Program-made: the position numbers and the translations under genes
In this document: positions 41,976-50,553 of the stretch, one piece after another
Layout: the number at the start of each line of letters is the position of its first letter
Position numbering within the stretch: position 1 is the stretch's first letter
The notes under the pieces: generated by a model
What the model saw: only the letters and a program-made list of their open reading frames with translations
Told to the model about the DNA's origin: nothing
Database searches by the model: none
Source of the DNA: Bradyrhizobium sp. MOS002
Lineage (GTDB): Bacteria > Pseudomonadota > Alphaproteobacteria > Rhizobiales > Xanthobacteraceae
Length of the DNA stretch: 64,000 nt
Direction: 5' to 3'
NCBI RefSeq assembly: GCF_003020115.1
Contig: NZ_PYFX01000022.1
Coordinates: forward strand, 24,919 to 88,918

Positions 41976-42479
41976 ATGCGAGCGCTGATATGTTTCGCCG
42001 CTTTGCTGTTGACGGGCTCGGTCGCGTTCGCCGATCCGCCGAAACTTGCCGTGTTCGATTTCGAACTGATCGACACCAGCCTGCCCGGCGAGTTCTACGG
42101 ATCCAAGCCCGAGGAGGCGCGGCTCGACCTCATCAGCGAGCAGTTGCGCAAGGCACTGGTTGAGTCAGGCAGGTTCCAGCTGCTCGATATCGCGCCGATC
42201 CGGGACGCGGCCCGTCACGCCAATCTGCAGGCCTGCGGCGGCTGCGATCTCCAGCTTGCCGGGCAGCTGGGTGCAGAGCTAGAAATCACCGGCATGGTGC
42301 AGAAGGTCTCGAACCTGATCATCAATCTGAACATCTACCTGCGCGACGTGAAGACCGGCAACATGATCACAGCCGCCAGCGCCGACATGCGCGGCAACAC
42401 GGATGAATCCTGGACGCGCACGATGAGCTATCTGATCCGCAACCGGTTGCTGGCACCGAATTACGGCAAACCGCAGTAG
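41976..42479 (+). CDS. Exported DUF3280-type protein
   Basis: 167 residues from ATG 41976. Signal peptide to about residue 19 (TGSVAFAD). Then PKLAVFDFELIDTSLPGEFYG, RLDLISEQLRKALVESGRFQLLDI and QACGGCDLQLAGQLGAELEITGMVQKVSNLIINLNIYLRDVKTG, the layout of the DUF3280 (DUF2380-like) family that occurs in PQQ-associated clusters. A CGGC pair could bind metal or form a disulfide. Divergent from the PQQ-ABC operon across 128 bp. Function unknown; a periplasmic metal or quinoprotein accessory is likely from context. Confidence 0.78.
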   Translation: MRALICFAALLLTGSVAFADPPKLAVFDFELIDTSLPGEFYGSKPEEARLDLISEQLRKALVESGRFQLLDIAPIRDAARHANLQACGGCDLQLAGQLGAELEITGMVQKVSNLIINLNIYLRDVKTGNMITAASADMRGNTDESWTRTMSYLIRNRLLAPNYGKPQ

Positions 42480-42480
42480 A

Positions 42481-42503
42481 TTCTTCCAAGAGAGAAGGAA
42501 GAA
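42481..42503. terminator. Weak inverted repeat between converging genes
   Basis: TTCTTCC (42481-42487) and GGAAGAA (42497-42503) flank a 9-nt loop, exactly between the DUF3280 stop and the end of fghA. It might serve as a terminator for one of them, but no T-run is adjacent. Confidence 0.3.
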
Positions 42504-42507
42504 GCCG

Positions 42508-43353
42508 TCACCCCTTCAATCGCTCCGCATGCCAGTGCAGATGGTCGCCCATGAAGGTCGAGATGAAATAATAGCTGTGGTCGTAGCCCGCCTGTCGTCG
42601 CAGCGTCAGCGGGATGTTGGCCTTGGCACAGGCCGCCTGCAGCAGTTCAGGACGAAGCTGCTCTTTCAGGAAATTATCGGCCTCACCGACATCGACGAGA
42701 AAGCCTGAAAATTTCGCGCCGTCTTCGATCAGCGCCACCGTGTCGTGGCTGCGCCAAATGTCCTTGTTGGGACCGAGATAGCCGGTCAGCGCCTTGATGC
42801 CCCAGGGCACGAGCGACGGCGCCACGATCGGCGCAAAGGCGCTGGCCGCGCGAAAACGGTGCGGGTTGCGCAGCGCGACCGTCAGCGCGCCATGGCCGCC
42901 CATCGAATGGCCCATCACCGATTGGCGCTTCGCATCGACCGGAAAATTCTCCGCCACGAGTTTCGGCAGTTCGTCGGTGACGTAGCTCCACATGCGATAA
43001 TTGCGTGAAAACGGCGCTTCCGTCGCGTCGACATAGAAGCCGGCCCCTAAGCCGAAATCATAGGCATTATTGGCATCGCCGGGTACGTCGGGGCCGCGCG
43101 GGCTGGTGTCGGGCGCGACGAAGATCAGGCCGAGTTCGGCGCAGGCTTTGCGGAATTCGCCCTTCTCGGTGACGTTGGCGTGCGTGCAGGTGAGGCCGGA
43201 GAGATACCACACCACGGGCAGCTTGGCGCCCTGCGCGTGCGGAGGAACATAGACCGAGAACACCATGTCGGTTCCGGTCGCCTGGCTGGCATGGCGATAC
43301 ACGCCCTGCACGCCGCCATAGGATGTATTGGTCGAGACAGTCTGGATCGTCAT
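42508..43353 (-). CDS. fghA: S-formylglutathione hydrolase
   Basis: 281 residues from ATG 43353. Esterase D family, alpha/beta hydrolase: LPVVWYLSGLTCTHANVTEKGEFRKAC at 45-70, nucleophile S150 in GHSMGGHGALT, acid Asp in the VDVGEADNFL region, and the catalytic His in QAGYDHSYYF. It converts S-formylglutathione to formate and glutathione in the cytoplasm. It ends the formaldehyde pathway whose first steps (gfa, frmA) are encoded beside xoxF 25 kb away. A response-regulator gene lies upstream on the same strand, 70 bp apart. Confidence 0.94.
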   Translation of the reverse strand: MTIQTVSTNTSYGGVQGVYRHASQATGTDMVFSVYVPPHAQGAKLPVVWYLSGLTCTHANVTEKGEFRKACAELGLIFVAPDTSPRGPDVPGDANNAYDFGLGAGFYVDATEAPFSRNYRMWSYVTDELPKLVAENFPVDAKRQSVMGHSMGGHGALTVALRNPHRFRAASAFAPIVAPSLVPWGIKALTGYLGPNKDIWRSHDTVALIEDGAKFSGFLVDVGEADNFLKEQLRPELLQAACAKANIPLTLRRQAGYDHSYYFISTFMGDHLHWHAERLKG

Positions 43354-43423
43354 GCCGTTATGCTCCGTGGCATCAAACCACATCAGGATTGCAACGCTTG
43401 TGTGACCGAATGCGTGGCGGCCG

Positions 43424-44044
43424 TCAGGCCATGCCGCTGTCGATCGCCAGCCGCACCAGCTCGACAGAGGTTTTTACCCCGAGCTTCTGGCGCATGATGG
43501 ACGAGGTGTTGGCGACAGTCTTGTAGGACGACTGCACCAGCCAGGCGATCTCGGAAAGACTCTTTCCGGCGCTGAGCAGCCGCAAAATCTCCATCTCGCG
43601 CGCATTCAGCTTCGACAGCGGGCTTTGCGCCAGCGCGGGTCCCGCAAAGGCGATGCTGCGCGCGATCGCGCTCGGCAGATAGGTGCCGCCGCCGCCGACG
43701 GTGCGGATCGCCTCGACGAGATCGTCGGGGTCGCCGGTCTTGGAGACGTAACCCTTGGCGCCGCACTCGATCGCACGCGCGGCGAAAGCAGGATCGTCGT
43801 TCATGCTGAACATGATGATTCGGGCCTCGGGCGCGCGCTCGAGGATACGGCGCGCGAGCTCGAAGCCGGACACGGTCGGCAGGTTGATGTCGATGATCGA
43901 GAGGTCGGGGCGCTCGACGATGAAGACGCACTCGCCGTCTTCGGCGTCGGCGGCCTCCAAAATCTCGATCTCGCCCTCGTCGGCCAGCACGGCACGGCAG
44001 CCGGAGGCGACGATGGGATGATCGTCGACGATCAAAATGCGCAT
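43424..44044 (-). CDS. NarL/LuxR-family response regulator
   Basis: 206 residues. Receiver domain: MRILIVDDHPIVASG, phospho-acceptor D52 in SIIDINLP, and the conserved Lys in KGYVSKTGDPDDLVEA. A C-terminal LuxR-type helix-turn-helix: LNAREMEILRLLSAGKSLSEIAWLVQSSYKTVANTSSIMRQKLGV. Divergent from a histidine kinase of matching type across 145 bp, and adjacent to fghA on its own strand. Position and family type recall FlhRS-like pairs that control formaldehyde and methanol genes in other alphaproteobacteria, but regulon membership is inference. Confidence 0.9.
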   Translation of the reverse strand: MRILIVDDHPIVASGCRAVLADEGEIEILEAADAEDGECVFIVERPDLSIIDINLPTVSGFELARRILERAPEARIIMFSMNDDPAFAARAIECGAKGYVSKTGDPDDLVEAIRTVGGGGTYLPSAIARSIAFAGPALAQSPLSKLNAREMEILRLLSAGKSLSEIAWLVQSSYKTVANTSSIMRQKLGVKTSVELVRLAIDSGMA

Positions 44045-44189
44045 AGGCGTTCCTCGCGACAGCGTCTTGGCCTGTTTCGCGCCCGGCCGGGATTGCTGTA
44101 CGCTTTCGATTAGATATCGGGCGCTTCGCCTCTGTCAACGTCATCGGACAGGCGCAGGCCAATCCTTCGCGAGGGCACGGACGGCACCA

Positions 44190-45548
44190 ATGTGGCAAAA
44201 TCTATCCTTGCGCGGGCGCATCAACCTGCTGCTGGCGCTGCTTCTGGCGCTGGGGCTGGCCGTCAATATCGGCCGCCAGGTCGCAGAGGCAGGTCCCCGC
44301 GTGCAGGCCGAGGACCAGAGCGTGATCCGGCTCGCGCGCGAATTCATCGAAATGATCGTGGCGGATCTCAACGAGGCGCCCGATCCGGATGCCAGGCTCA
44401 ACCAGATCGCACGCGACCTCAGCCGCCTGCGCCACGTCAGCATCGCGCTTCGGGACGAAGCCGGCAGTCCGCTGACGCAGCCCCGGACCGACGCCGATGA
44501 CGACACCCGCGGACCGCCGGCCTGGTTCGTCAGCCTGGTTCATCCCGAGCAGACCGCGGTGAGCGTACCCGTCTCGATCCATGGCAAGCCGGGTTCGCTG
44601 CTGATCACCTCCCATCCCGACGACGAGATTGCCGAGATCTGGGACGCCATCGTGACCCAGCTCGAGGTCGGCTCGGCGATCGCGCTGGCGCTGTTCCTGA
44701 TGATGATGAATGTGGTCGGCCGGGCCCTGGCGCCGCTCCAGTCCCTGGCGGATGTGATGGCCGAGCTCGAAGACGGGCGCTATCAGGCGCGCGTCGCGCC
44801 GGGCGGCGCGCCGGAGCTCGCCGCGATCTGTACCAAGCTCAATCATCTTGCGGCAACGCTCAGCGAGGCGATCGAGGACAAGCGGCGCCTCGCCGAGCGA
44901 ACGGTGTCGCTCCAGGACGTCGAGCGCAAGGAGATCGCGCGCGAGCTGCATGACGAGTTCGGGCCATATCTGTTCTCGCTGCGCGCGCATGCCAGCGCGC
45001 TGGCGAAGCAGGCGGACGGACGCGCCCCGAGTGCGGAGGCCGTGCGAAAACACGGCAGTGCCATGCTGGAGCAGATCAACGCGCTTCAGCAGTTCAATCG
45101 CCGCGTGCTGGAGCGTCTCCGGCCCGTCGGCCTTGCCGAGCTCGGCCTGCGCCAGGCACTGGAATCGCTGTCGCGGCTGTGGCGGGAATCGCATCCCGAT
45201 GTGGCCATCGAGACCGTGATCTCGCCGGCGCTTGGCGTCACGGGGGAGACCGCCGACCTCACCATCTACCGCATCGTGCAGGAGGCGCTCACCAACGTGT
45301 TCCGCCACGCCGGGGCGACCTCGGTCAATGTCGTCATCGAGCCGGTAGCGCAGGCTGCAAGCGACGGCCGCAGCTGTGCCCGGGTGCGGGTCAGCGACAA
45401 TGGCCGTGGCATGGAGCCGGGCCAGAAGCTCGGCTTCGGGCTCGTCGGCATGCGCGAGCGGATCCTGGCGCTGGGCGGCACGCTCAACGTCGTCTCCGGC
45501 GATGGCGGTCTGACCGTCGAGGCACTGGTTCCGACGGCGGCGGCCTGA
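44190..45548 (+). CDS. Membrane sensor histidine kinase (HisKA_3 type)
   Basis: 452 residues from ATG 44190. Membrane segments at about 10-28 and 158-176 enclose a ~130-residue periplasmic sensor region rich in acidic residues (EAPDPDAR, DADDDTRG). A HAMP linker (GRALAPLQSLADVMAELEDGRY) precedes the HisKA_3 helix with phospho-acceptor H254 (RKEIARELHDEFGPYL), and the ATPase domain has IVQEALTNVFRHA and VSDNGRGMEPGQKLGFGLVGMRER. Partner of the divergent NarL-type regulator. It may sense a periplasmic signal of alcohol oxidation. Confidence 0.9.
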   Translation: MWQNLSLRGRINLLLALLLALGLAVNIGRQVAEAGPRVQAEDQSVIRLAREFIEMIVADLNEAPDPDARLNQIARDLSRLRHVSIALRDEAGSPLTQPRTDADDDTRGPPAWFVSLVHPEQTAVSVPVSIHGKPGSLLITSHPDDEIAEIWDAIVTQLEVGSAIALALFLMMMNVVGRALAPLQSLADVMAELEDGRYQARVAPGGAPELAAICTKLNHLAATLSEAIEDKRRLAERTVSLQDVERKEIARELHDEFGPYLFSLRAHASALAKQADGRAPSAEAVRKHGSAMLEQINALQQFNRRVLERLRPVGLAELGLRQALESLSRLWRESHPDVAIETVISPALGVTGETADLTIYRIVQEALTNVFRHAGATSVNVVIEPVAQAASDGRSCARVRVSDNGRGMEPGQKLGFGLVGMRERILALGGTLNVVSGDGGLTVEALVPTAAA

Positions 45549-45711
45549 TCACACCCGAATCATCGGGAAAAATTCCCGATTTGATCGGGAAAATGGGTGC
45601 GGATATTGCCCGACCTTTTGTGGCTGGCGCACTCATTGCCGCCGATTACACTCGTCTCAACCAACCGGCGAAGATTAAAACAGCCGGCGGTTACGGATGG
45701 GAAGGCAGGGG

Positions 45712-48204
45712 ATGGGCAAGGCTCATTGGTTCAAGGCTCATTGGTTCAAGTGTCGTTTGGTGATGGCCTCGGTTTCGACCGGGCTTGCGTCGGGGTTGAT
45801 TTTCGCGATGCCCGCGTGGGCCGCGCCGGACGAGGAAACCAACGTCCAGAACCTGCCGCCGGTCGAGGTGACGGCGCCGCCGCCGTCAACGGCGCGGCGC
45901 ACCGCGTCATCGCGTCCGGTCGCGCACATCGGGGCGCCGTCATCCGCCAGCCCGAGGACACGGCTCTACGTCTACCCGACCGCGCCGGGTACCGGCAGAG
46001 GTCTTGACGTCGACAGGGTCCCGTCGGCGATCAACGCCGTCGACGCCAGCCAGATCAAGCGCACCGGCTCGATGAACATCACCGACGCGCTTCGCGACAA
46101 CATCGCCGGTGTCAACGTCAGTGAGGTAACCGGCAATCCGTTTCAGCCGGATGTCGAATTCCGCGGCTTCGTTGCCTCGCCGGTGACGGGCACGCCGCAA
46201 GGCCTCGCGGTGTATCAGAACGGCGTCCGCATCAACGAAGCCTTCTCCGACGCCGTCAACTGGGACCTGATCCCGACCGCGGCGATCCGGTCGGTGACGC
46301 TCGTGACCAACAATCCCGCCTTCGGCCTCAACGCGCTGGGCGGCGCGATCAATTTGCAGATGAAGGATGGTTTCACCTATCAGGGCGCGGAGCTTGATTT
46401 CATGGGCGGCTCGTTCGGTCGTATCCAGGGCTCGGCGCAATGGGGCAAGACGGTCGACAAGAACTTCGGCGTCTATGCCGCGCTCGAAGGCCTGCACGAC
46501 GGCGGCTTCCGCAATTTCTCCCAATCGGACGTGCGGCGCTTCTACGGCGATGTCGGCTACAAGGCCGGTGACAGCGAATTCCACGCCAACATGGGCGTCG
46601 CCAAGAACGATTTCGGCGCCAGCGCCACCGTTCCCGCCGAGCTGCTCGACAAATACTGGGGTGCGACCTACACGACCCCGCAGACCACCTCCAATCGCGT
46701 CGGCTATCTCAACCTGACAGGCAAGGTCGATGCGACGCCGACCTGGACGCTCGAAGGCACCGCGCATGTGCGCAGGTACGAGCAGAAGCTCGTCGATGGC
46801 AATCCGACCGACGCGCAGGAATGCACCGATCCGGGGCTCGCCGGTCTTCTTTGCTTCGGCGACGGCGCGACGCCGGCAAACGGCACGAACGGCCTGCCGC
46901 TTGCCAATCCCTTCGCGTCCGGGACCATCCTCGGCGAGATCGACCGGAGCTTGATACGCTCGACCACGTTCGGCGTATCAGGGCAGGCCACCAACACCGA
47001 TCAACTGTTCGGTCACGACAACCGCTTCGTGATGGGCGCGACCTATGACGCCAGCGTCACGCGCTATAACGCCACCGCCGAAATCGGCACGATCGGAGAA
47101 AACTACGTCGTCAGCGGCAGCGGCCTCTTCCTGGGGCCGACGGGCGTGCCGGACACCGTCGCCGGTCCCGTCTCGCTGCGGACCGTCAATCAATATAACG
47201 GCCTGTACGCGATGGACACGTTCAATATTACCGACGCCTTTGCCGTGACGGGCGGCGGCCGTTTCAACGTGGCGCGCATCACGCTGGAGGATCAGCTCGG
47301 GGCCGATCTCAACGGCGATCACACCTTCACCCGTTTCAATCCGGTGATCGGCGGCACCTACAAGATCACGCCGGAGCTGACGGCCTATGCCGGCTATTCC
47401 GAGGCCAACCGCGTTCCAACGCCGCTCGAGCTCGGCTGCTCCGATCCTGCCCGTCCCTGTCTCATCGCCGCGTTCCTCGTCTCCGATCCGCCGCTGAAGC
47501 AGGTCGTGTCCAAAACGGTGGAAGCGGGCTTGCGTGGCAGCAGGGAGCTGAACATCGGGACGCTCGGCTGGAAGCTCGGCGGCTTCCGCGCCACCAATTA
47601 CGACGACATCGTCGCGATCCCCGTTCCCGGCCGCACCGGCTTTGGCTATTTTTCCAATGTCGGCCGCACCCGGCGGCAGGGCCTCGAGGCCGAAATCAAC
47701 ATCAAATCGCCGACGGTTCAATTCCAGGCGAGCTACGCTTTCGTCGACGCGCGCTTCCTCGACGCGTTGTCCATCGGCTCCAACAGCCCGTTCGCCGATG
47801 GTGACGGCAACATCCAGGTCTCGCCTGGCAACCAGCTCCCCGCCATCCCGCGCCATCGCGTCAAGGTCGGCGTCGACTATGCCGTCACCGACGTCTGGAA
47901 GGTCGGCGGCAACGCGTTGTTCGTCTCCAGCCAGTATCTGGTCGGCGACGAGTCCAACCAATATGCGAAGCTGCCGTCCTACACCGTGTTCAACCTGCAC
48001 ACGTCCTACCAGGTGACCAAGAACATCCAGCTCTACGGCAAGATCGACAATATCTTCGACAAGCGATACGCGACCTATGGACAGTTCTTCGACCGCGAAG
48101 CCGTGCCCAACTTCACCAATGGCGGGGCCGAGTTCACCGACCCGCGCTCGCTCAGCCCGGCACGGCCGCGTGCATTCTATGCGGGGATGCGAGTGACGTT
48201 CTGA
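45712..48204 (+). CDS. TonB-dependent receptor, candidate lanthanide-complex importer
   Basis: 830 residues from ATG 45712 (GGCAGGGG before it; ATG 45697 also possible). A long basic n-region contains a tandem duplication (AHWFK twice), then the signal MASVSTGLASGLIFAMPAWA. The plug domain begins near LPPVEVTAPPP and contains NITDALRDNIAGVNVSEV and GLAVYQNGVRINEAFSDAVNWDLIP; the barrel ends in RPRAFYAGMRVTF with terminal Phe. Its place beside the PQQ-ABC, lanmodulin and xox genes makes uptake of a lanthanide chelate likely, as for LutH in Methylobacterium. TonB, ExbB and ExbD are not encoded here. Confidence 0.88.
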   Translation: MGKAHWFKAHWFKCRLVMASVSTGLASGLIFAMPAWAAPDEETNVQNLPPVEVTAPPPSTARRTASSRPVAHIGAPSSASPRTRLYVYPTAPGTGRGLDVDRVPSAINAVDASQIKRTGSMNITDALRDNIAGVNVSEVTGNPFQPDVEFRGFVASPVTGTPQGLAVYQNGVRINEAFSDAVNWDLIPTAAIRSVTLVTNNPAFGLNALGGAINLQMKDGFTYQGAELDFMGGSFGRIQGSAQWGKTVDKNFGVYAALEGLHDGGFRNFSQSDVRRFYGDVGYKAGDSEFHANMGVAKNDFGASATVPAELLDKYWGATYTTPQTTSNRVGYLNLTGKVDATPTWTLEGTAHVRRYEQKLVDGNPTDAQECTDPGLAGLLCFGDGATPANGTNGLPLANPFASGTILGEIDRSLIRSTTFGVSGQATNTDQLFGHDNRFVMGATYDASVTRYNATAEIGTIGENYVVSGSGLFLGPTGVPDTVAGPVSLRTVNQYNGLYAMDTFNITDAFAVTGGGRFNVARITLEDQLGADLNGDHTFTRFNPVIGGTYKITPELTAYAGYSEANRVPTPLELGCSDPARPCLIAAFLVSDPPLKQVVSKTVEAGLRGSRELNIGTLGWKLGGFRATNYDDIVAIPVPGRTGFGYFSNVGRTRRQGLEAEINIKSPTVQFQASYAFVDARFLDALSIGSNSPFADGDGNIQVSPGNQLPAIPRHRVKVGVDYAVTDVWKVGGNALFVSSQYLVGDESNQYAKLPSYTVFNLHTSYQVTKNIQLYGKIDNIFDKRYATYGQFFDREAVPNFTNGGAEFTDPRSLSPARPRAFYAGMRVTF

Positions 48205-48355
48205 GCCGGCTCGCAAGCCCCGGGCCATGCGGGATGACGAGGAGGCTGGTCTTCGCCGGCGCGGCGTGCCGCCACGGGTGTGTTCTACCTAAAGCCGATT
48301 GACTCATTGTTCATGTTTTGTTCTTATGTTGCTCGTCCAGCCAAGGGAGCGAGCC

Positions 48356-48655
48356 ATGGACAACCGCATCAACGAAATCCGCAGGATCATCAGGGCGTTA
48401 CGCGTTAGCATGCGTGAGGCAGAGGCGATCATGCATGAGCAGATCAACAGGGACGAGGACTGCAGCTTCGTTGCGGGGGAGGTCATGAAGATGCGCGCGG
48501 TGATGAGCGGCCTCGTTCAGGAGCGGGCCGCGCTCGGAGACACCGACCCGATCGTCGTCGCCAACCTCTTCGTTCCCCGCCGGCGACCGATGCCATCGCG
48601 CGTTGGCGTTGAGAAGCGCCGCCTTGCTCCGCCGCGAGAGATGGCACGGGCATGA
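48356..48655 (+). CDS. Small hypothetical protein, helical
   Basis: 99 residues from ATG 48356 (AAGGGAGCG upstream). An N-terminal helix-rich part (NRINEIRRIIRALRVSMREAEAIMHEQINRDEDCSFVAGEVMKMRAVMSGLVQERAALG) precedes a basic tail (RRRPMPSRVGVEKRRLAPPREMARA). No signal peptide or domain. The stop overlaps the start of the next gene as ATGA. Appears to be a rhizobial small protein; function unknown. Confidence 0.65.
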   Translation: MDNRINEIRRIIRALRVSMREAEAIMHEQINRDEDCSFVAGEVMKMRAVMSGLVQERAALGDTDPIVVANLFVPRRRPMPSRVGVEKRRLAPPREMARA

Positions 48656-48885
48656 AGGGGGAGAGGCCGACCTACTTCTCCGACATGCCGGAGCCCCCGG
48701 AATTTCTGAAGGCTCTCCATCATGCGCGGCGCCTGTCCTGCCTCGAGGGCTGGTGCCGCATGCACATCGAGGCCATCCAGGTCGCGATCGACCAGTACGC
48801 GGAGGCGGCTCTCGGCAACCGGGAGTTCTTCCTCAACAAGCCGCACAGCATCGGTGGAAGTCGCAACAACGGCGAGGTGCCGTGA
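48652..48885 (+). CDS. Small hypothetical protein coupled to the previous gene
   Basis: 77 residues. Starts inside the stop of the preceding gene (ATGA), so they are translated together. Contains PPEFLKALHHARRLSCLEGWCRMHIEAIQVAIDQYAEAALGNREFFLNKPHSIGG, a pattern I recall from small rhizobial proteins with a conserved C-terminal NREFFLNKPHSIG segment. Two Cys. Cytoplasmic, no known role. Confidence 0.7.
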   Translation: MKGERPTYFSDMPEPPEFLKALHHARRLSCLEGWCRMHIEAIQVAIDQYAEAALGNREFFLNKPHSIGGSRNNGEVP

Positions 48886-49050
48886 CAGCGCATGTCAGCG
48901 TATCGACCTTTGACACGTCCGATGATCCCGCCCACTGGCGAAGCTTGGCGTCGGGTTGATTTTACCGATCGGAAACCATAGCGAATGATCTTAAAATTGT
49001 AACGAAACGACTTGGCTGTCTGTGCGTCGGTTCGTCGGAGGGCCCGTCCG

Positions 49051-49218
49051 ATGACAGAGCGCCAGTTGAGAGAGCAGGAATTTCAGATCGCGCGTTACCG
49101 GCGTTTGGAACGCGAAGTGACCGATCCGTTGGCCGCGTGTCTGCTTCACGGCATCATCGAGGACCTCGAAGCCGAGCTGCGCAGGGACAGCCCGGATTGG
49201 CACGGGCCGCGCGATTAA
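49051..49218 (+). CDS. Very small hypothetical protein
   Basis: 55 residues from ATG 49051 with GGAGGG 8 bp upstream. One long charged helix is likely: TERQLREQEFQIARYRRLEREVTDPLAACLLHGIIEDLEAELRRDSPD. No domain. The next gene follows 61 bp later on the same strand. Confidence 0.55.
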   Translation: MTERQLREQEFQIARYRRLEREVTDPLAACLLHGIIEDLEAELRRDSPDWHGPRD

Positions 49219-49279
49219 CGCTTTGTTAGCGCTGATCGTGTGGATGATGCGCGAGGGAATGCCAGGGGAGGCTGCTCCC

Positions 49280-49687
49280 ATGTTGAAGGACGGCACCTAT
49301 GCGGCGTGGTACAAGACGCCGCTCGATCAGGGTACCGGGATCGTCCATGTCGCAGACGGACAGATCTGGGGCTGCGACAGCCTGATGACCTATCACGGTT
49401 CCTGCAAGGTCGACGGAGATCGCTTCACCGCCACGGTGTCGACGAAGCGCCATACCGACGGACGCGCAACGGTCTTCGGCGTCGACGACGAGCTCACGCT
49501 GGACATCGAGGGAAACTGCCCGGGCAAGGTCGCGACCTACACGGCGACGGCAGCGCAAGTGCCGGGAATGATCCTCGAGGGCACGCTGATGCTGACGGAA
49601 CAGCAGGCGCCCGCACCTGAACGAACCCGACGGGTGGCGCCGTTCAACCCCGACAAGCTGCCAAAATTGCCGAAGCACTCGCGCTGA
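49280..49687 (+). CDS. GrlR-family protein
   Basis: 135 residues from ATG 49280 with GGGGAGG upstream. MLKDGTYAAWYKTPLDQGTGIVHVADGQIWGCDSLMTYHGSCKVDGDRFTATVSTKRHT is the small beta-barrel layout of the GrlR family, first described as a negative regulator of type III secretion; many soil bacteria, rhizobia included, have copies without such a system. A basic, Pro-rich C-terminus follows. No type III genes are in the window, so function is not established. Confidence 0.75.
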   Translation: MLKDGTYAAWYKTPLDQGTGIVHVADGQIWGCDSLMTYHGSCKVDGDRFTATVSTKRHTDGRATVFGVDDELTLDIEGNCPGKVATYTATAAQVPGMILEGTLMLTEQQAPAPERTRRVAPFNPDKLPKLPKHSR

Positions 49688-49853
49688 TCGCGAAAGCCCG
49701 CGCGCCAGCGCGGCGGACGTACCTCATGTCTGCTCCTGACCAAGGCAGACATTCCGGAATCAGGCCCGCCAAGCAACGAGAACGGTCCCGTCGTTGATCG
49801 TGGCAGCTCCGAGCCAATTCATCCGCGCCAGACTCCCACCGTCGTCAAGCAGA

Positions 49854-50060
49854 TCACTGCGAATACGAAAGCTGATCTTCCGTGACGACTCGCTCAATTT
49901 TCTCCGACTTGCACTTGATGCGGTATCGGAGGCGTCCATCGGACTCGATGGGCATATGCTGGACGATGGTGTAAATCATCGGTGGCTCAGTTGCGGCACG
50001 TCCTTGTGGGCCTTGGGGCTGGTGGCGAACGTCTTCATTCAGCTTGTAGGCATACGACAT
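49854..50060 (-). CDS. Small conserved rhizobial protein
   Basis: 68 residues from ATG 50060 with GAGGTAGAT before it. The ending RYRIKCKSEKIERVVTEDQLS is a pattern that recurs in short rhizobial proteins of unknown role. No signal peptide or membrane segment. Converges with the GrlR-family gene across 166 bp. Confidence 0.6.
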   Translation of the reverse strand: MSYAYKLNEDVRHQPQGPQGRAATEPPMIYTIVQHMPIESDGRLRYRIKCKSEKIERVVTEDQLSYSQ

Positions 50061-50553
50061 ATATCTACCTCGAATTCACAGTGGCTCTGACGCGGGGGCA
50101 GTCGTCGTATCCCTGGCAGGACAGGCGCTTGGTCAAGCGGAAGAGGTTACCATAGTCTGATGCGGCCAAACCGCGTCATAAGTCAGTCGTTCTCTTGCTT
50201 GACCGGTGCGGACAGACAATCGCCCAGAGCGGATCGGCGATGGCTGCACCATACGCCATATTTGCGAACTTTGGTCGCAATTTCCGAGCGGTTTTTGGCA
50301 TTATATGAGCCTGCGGGCCCTCGTATCGAGGGGAACTGACAACTTCCTCGCCGGATTGAGCTGGGAATTCGAATGACGGTGGGGCTGGTATTTCGGCTTT
50401 AGGGGAGGTCGGCCGACGGTCACCGTGGCCCCTTTCGGACAACTTTGTCGCATTCGGCAATTCTGCATCCTCAGCCCTCGGCTCGCCCGCTTCTCAAACG
50501 ACCCGCGATTCGCCATGGTGCCGCCGCCAGAGCATCACCCCGGAGCAGTATTA
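50061..50553. other. Intergenic stretch without recognised genes
   Basis: 493 bp between a small minus-strand gene and the glycosidase. Relatively AT-rich between about 50090 and 50320. Open frames on both strands lack ribosome sites and known patterns. It should contain the glycosidase promoter near its right end. Confidence 0.5.

Noticed and set aside
50176..50460. 94-codon minus-strand frame before the glycosidase
   Set aside because: No ribosome site or recognisable pattern; the region is probably promoter or decayed sequence.
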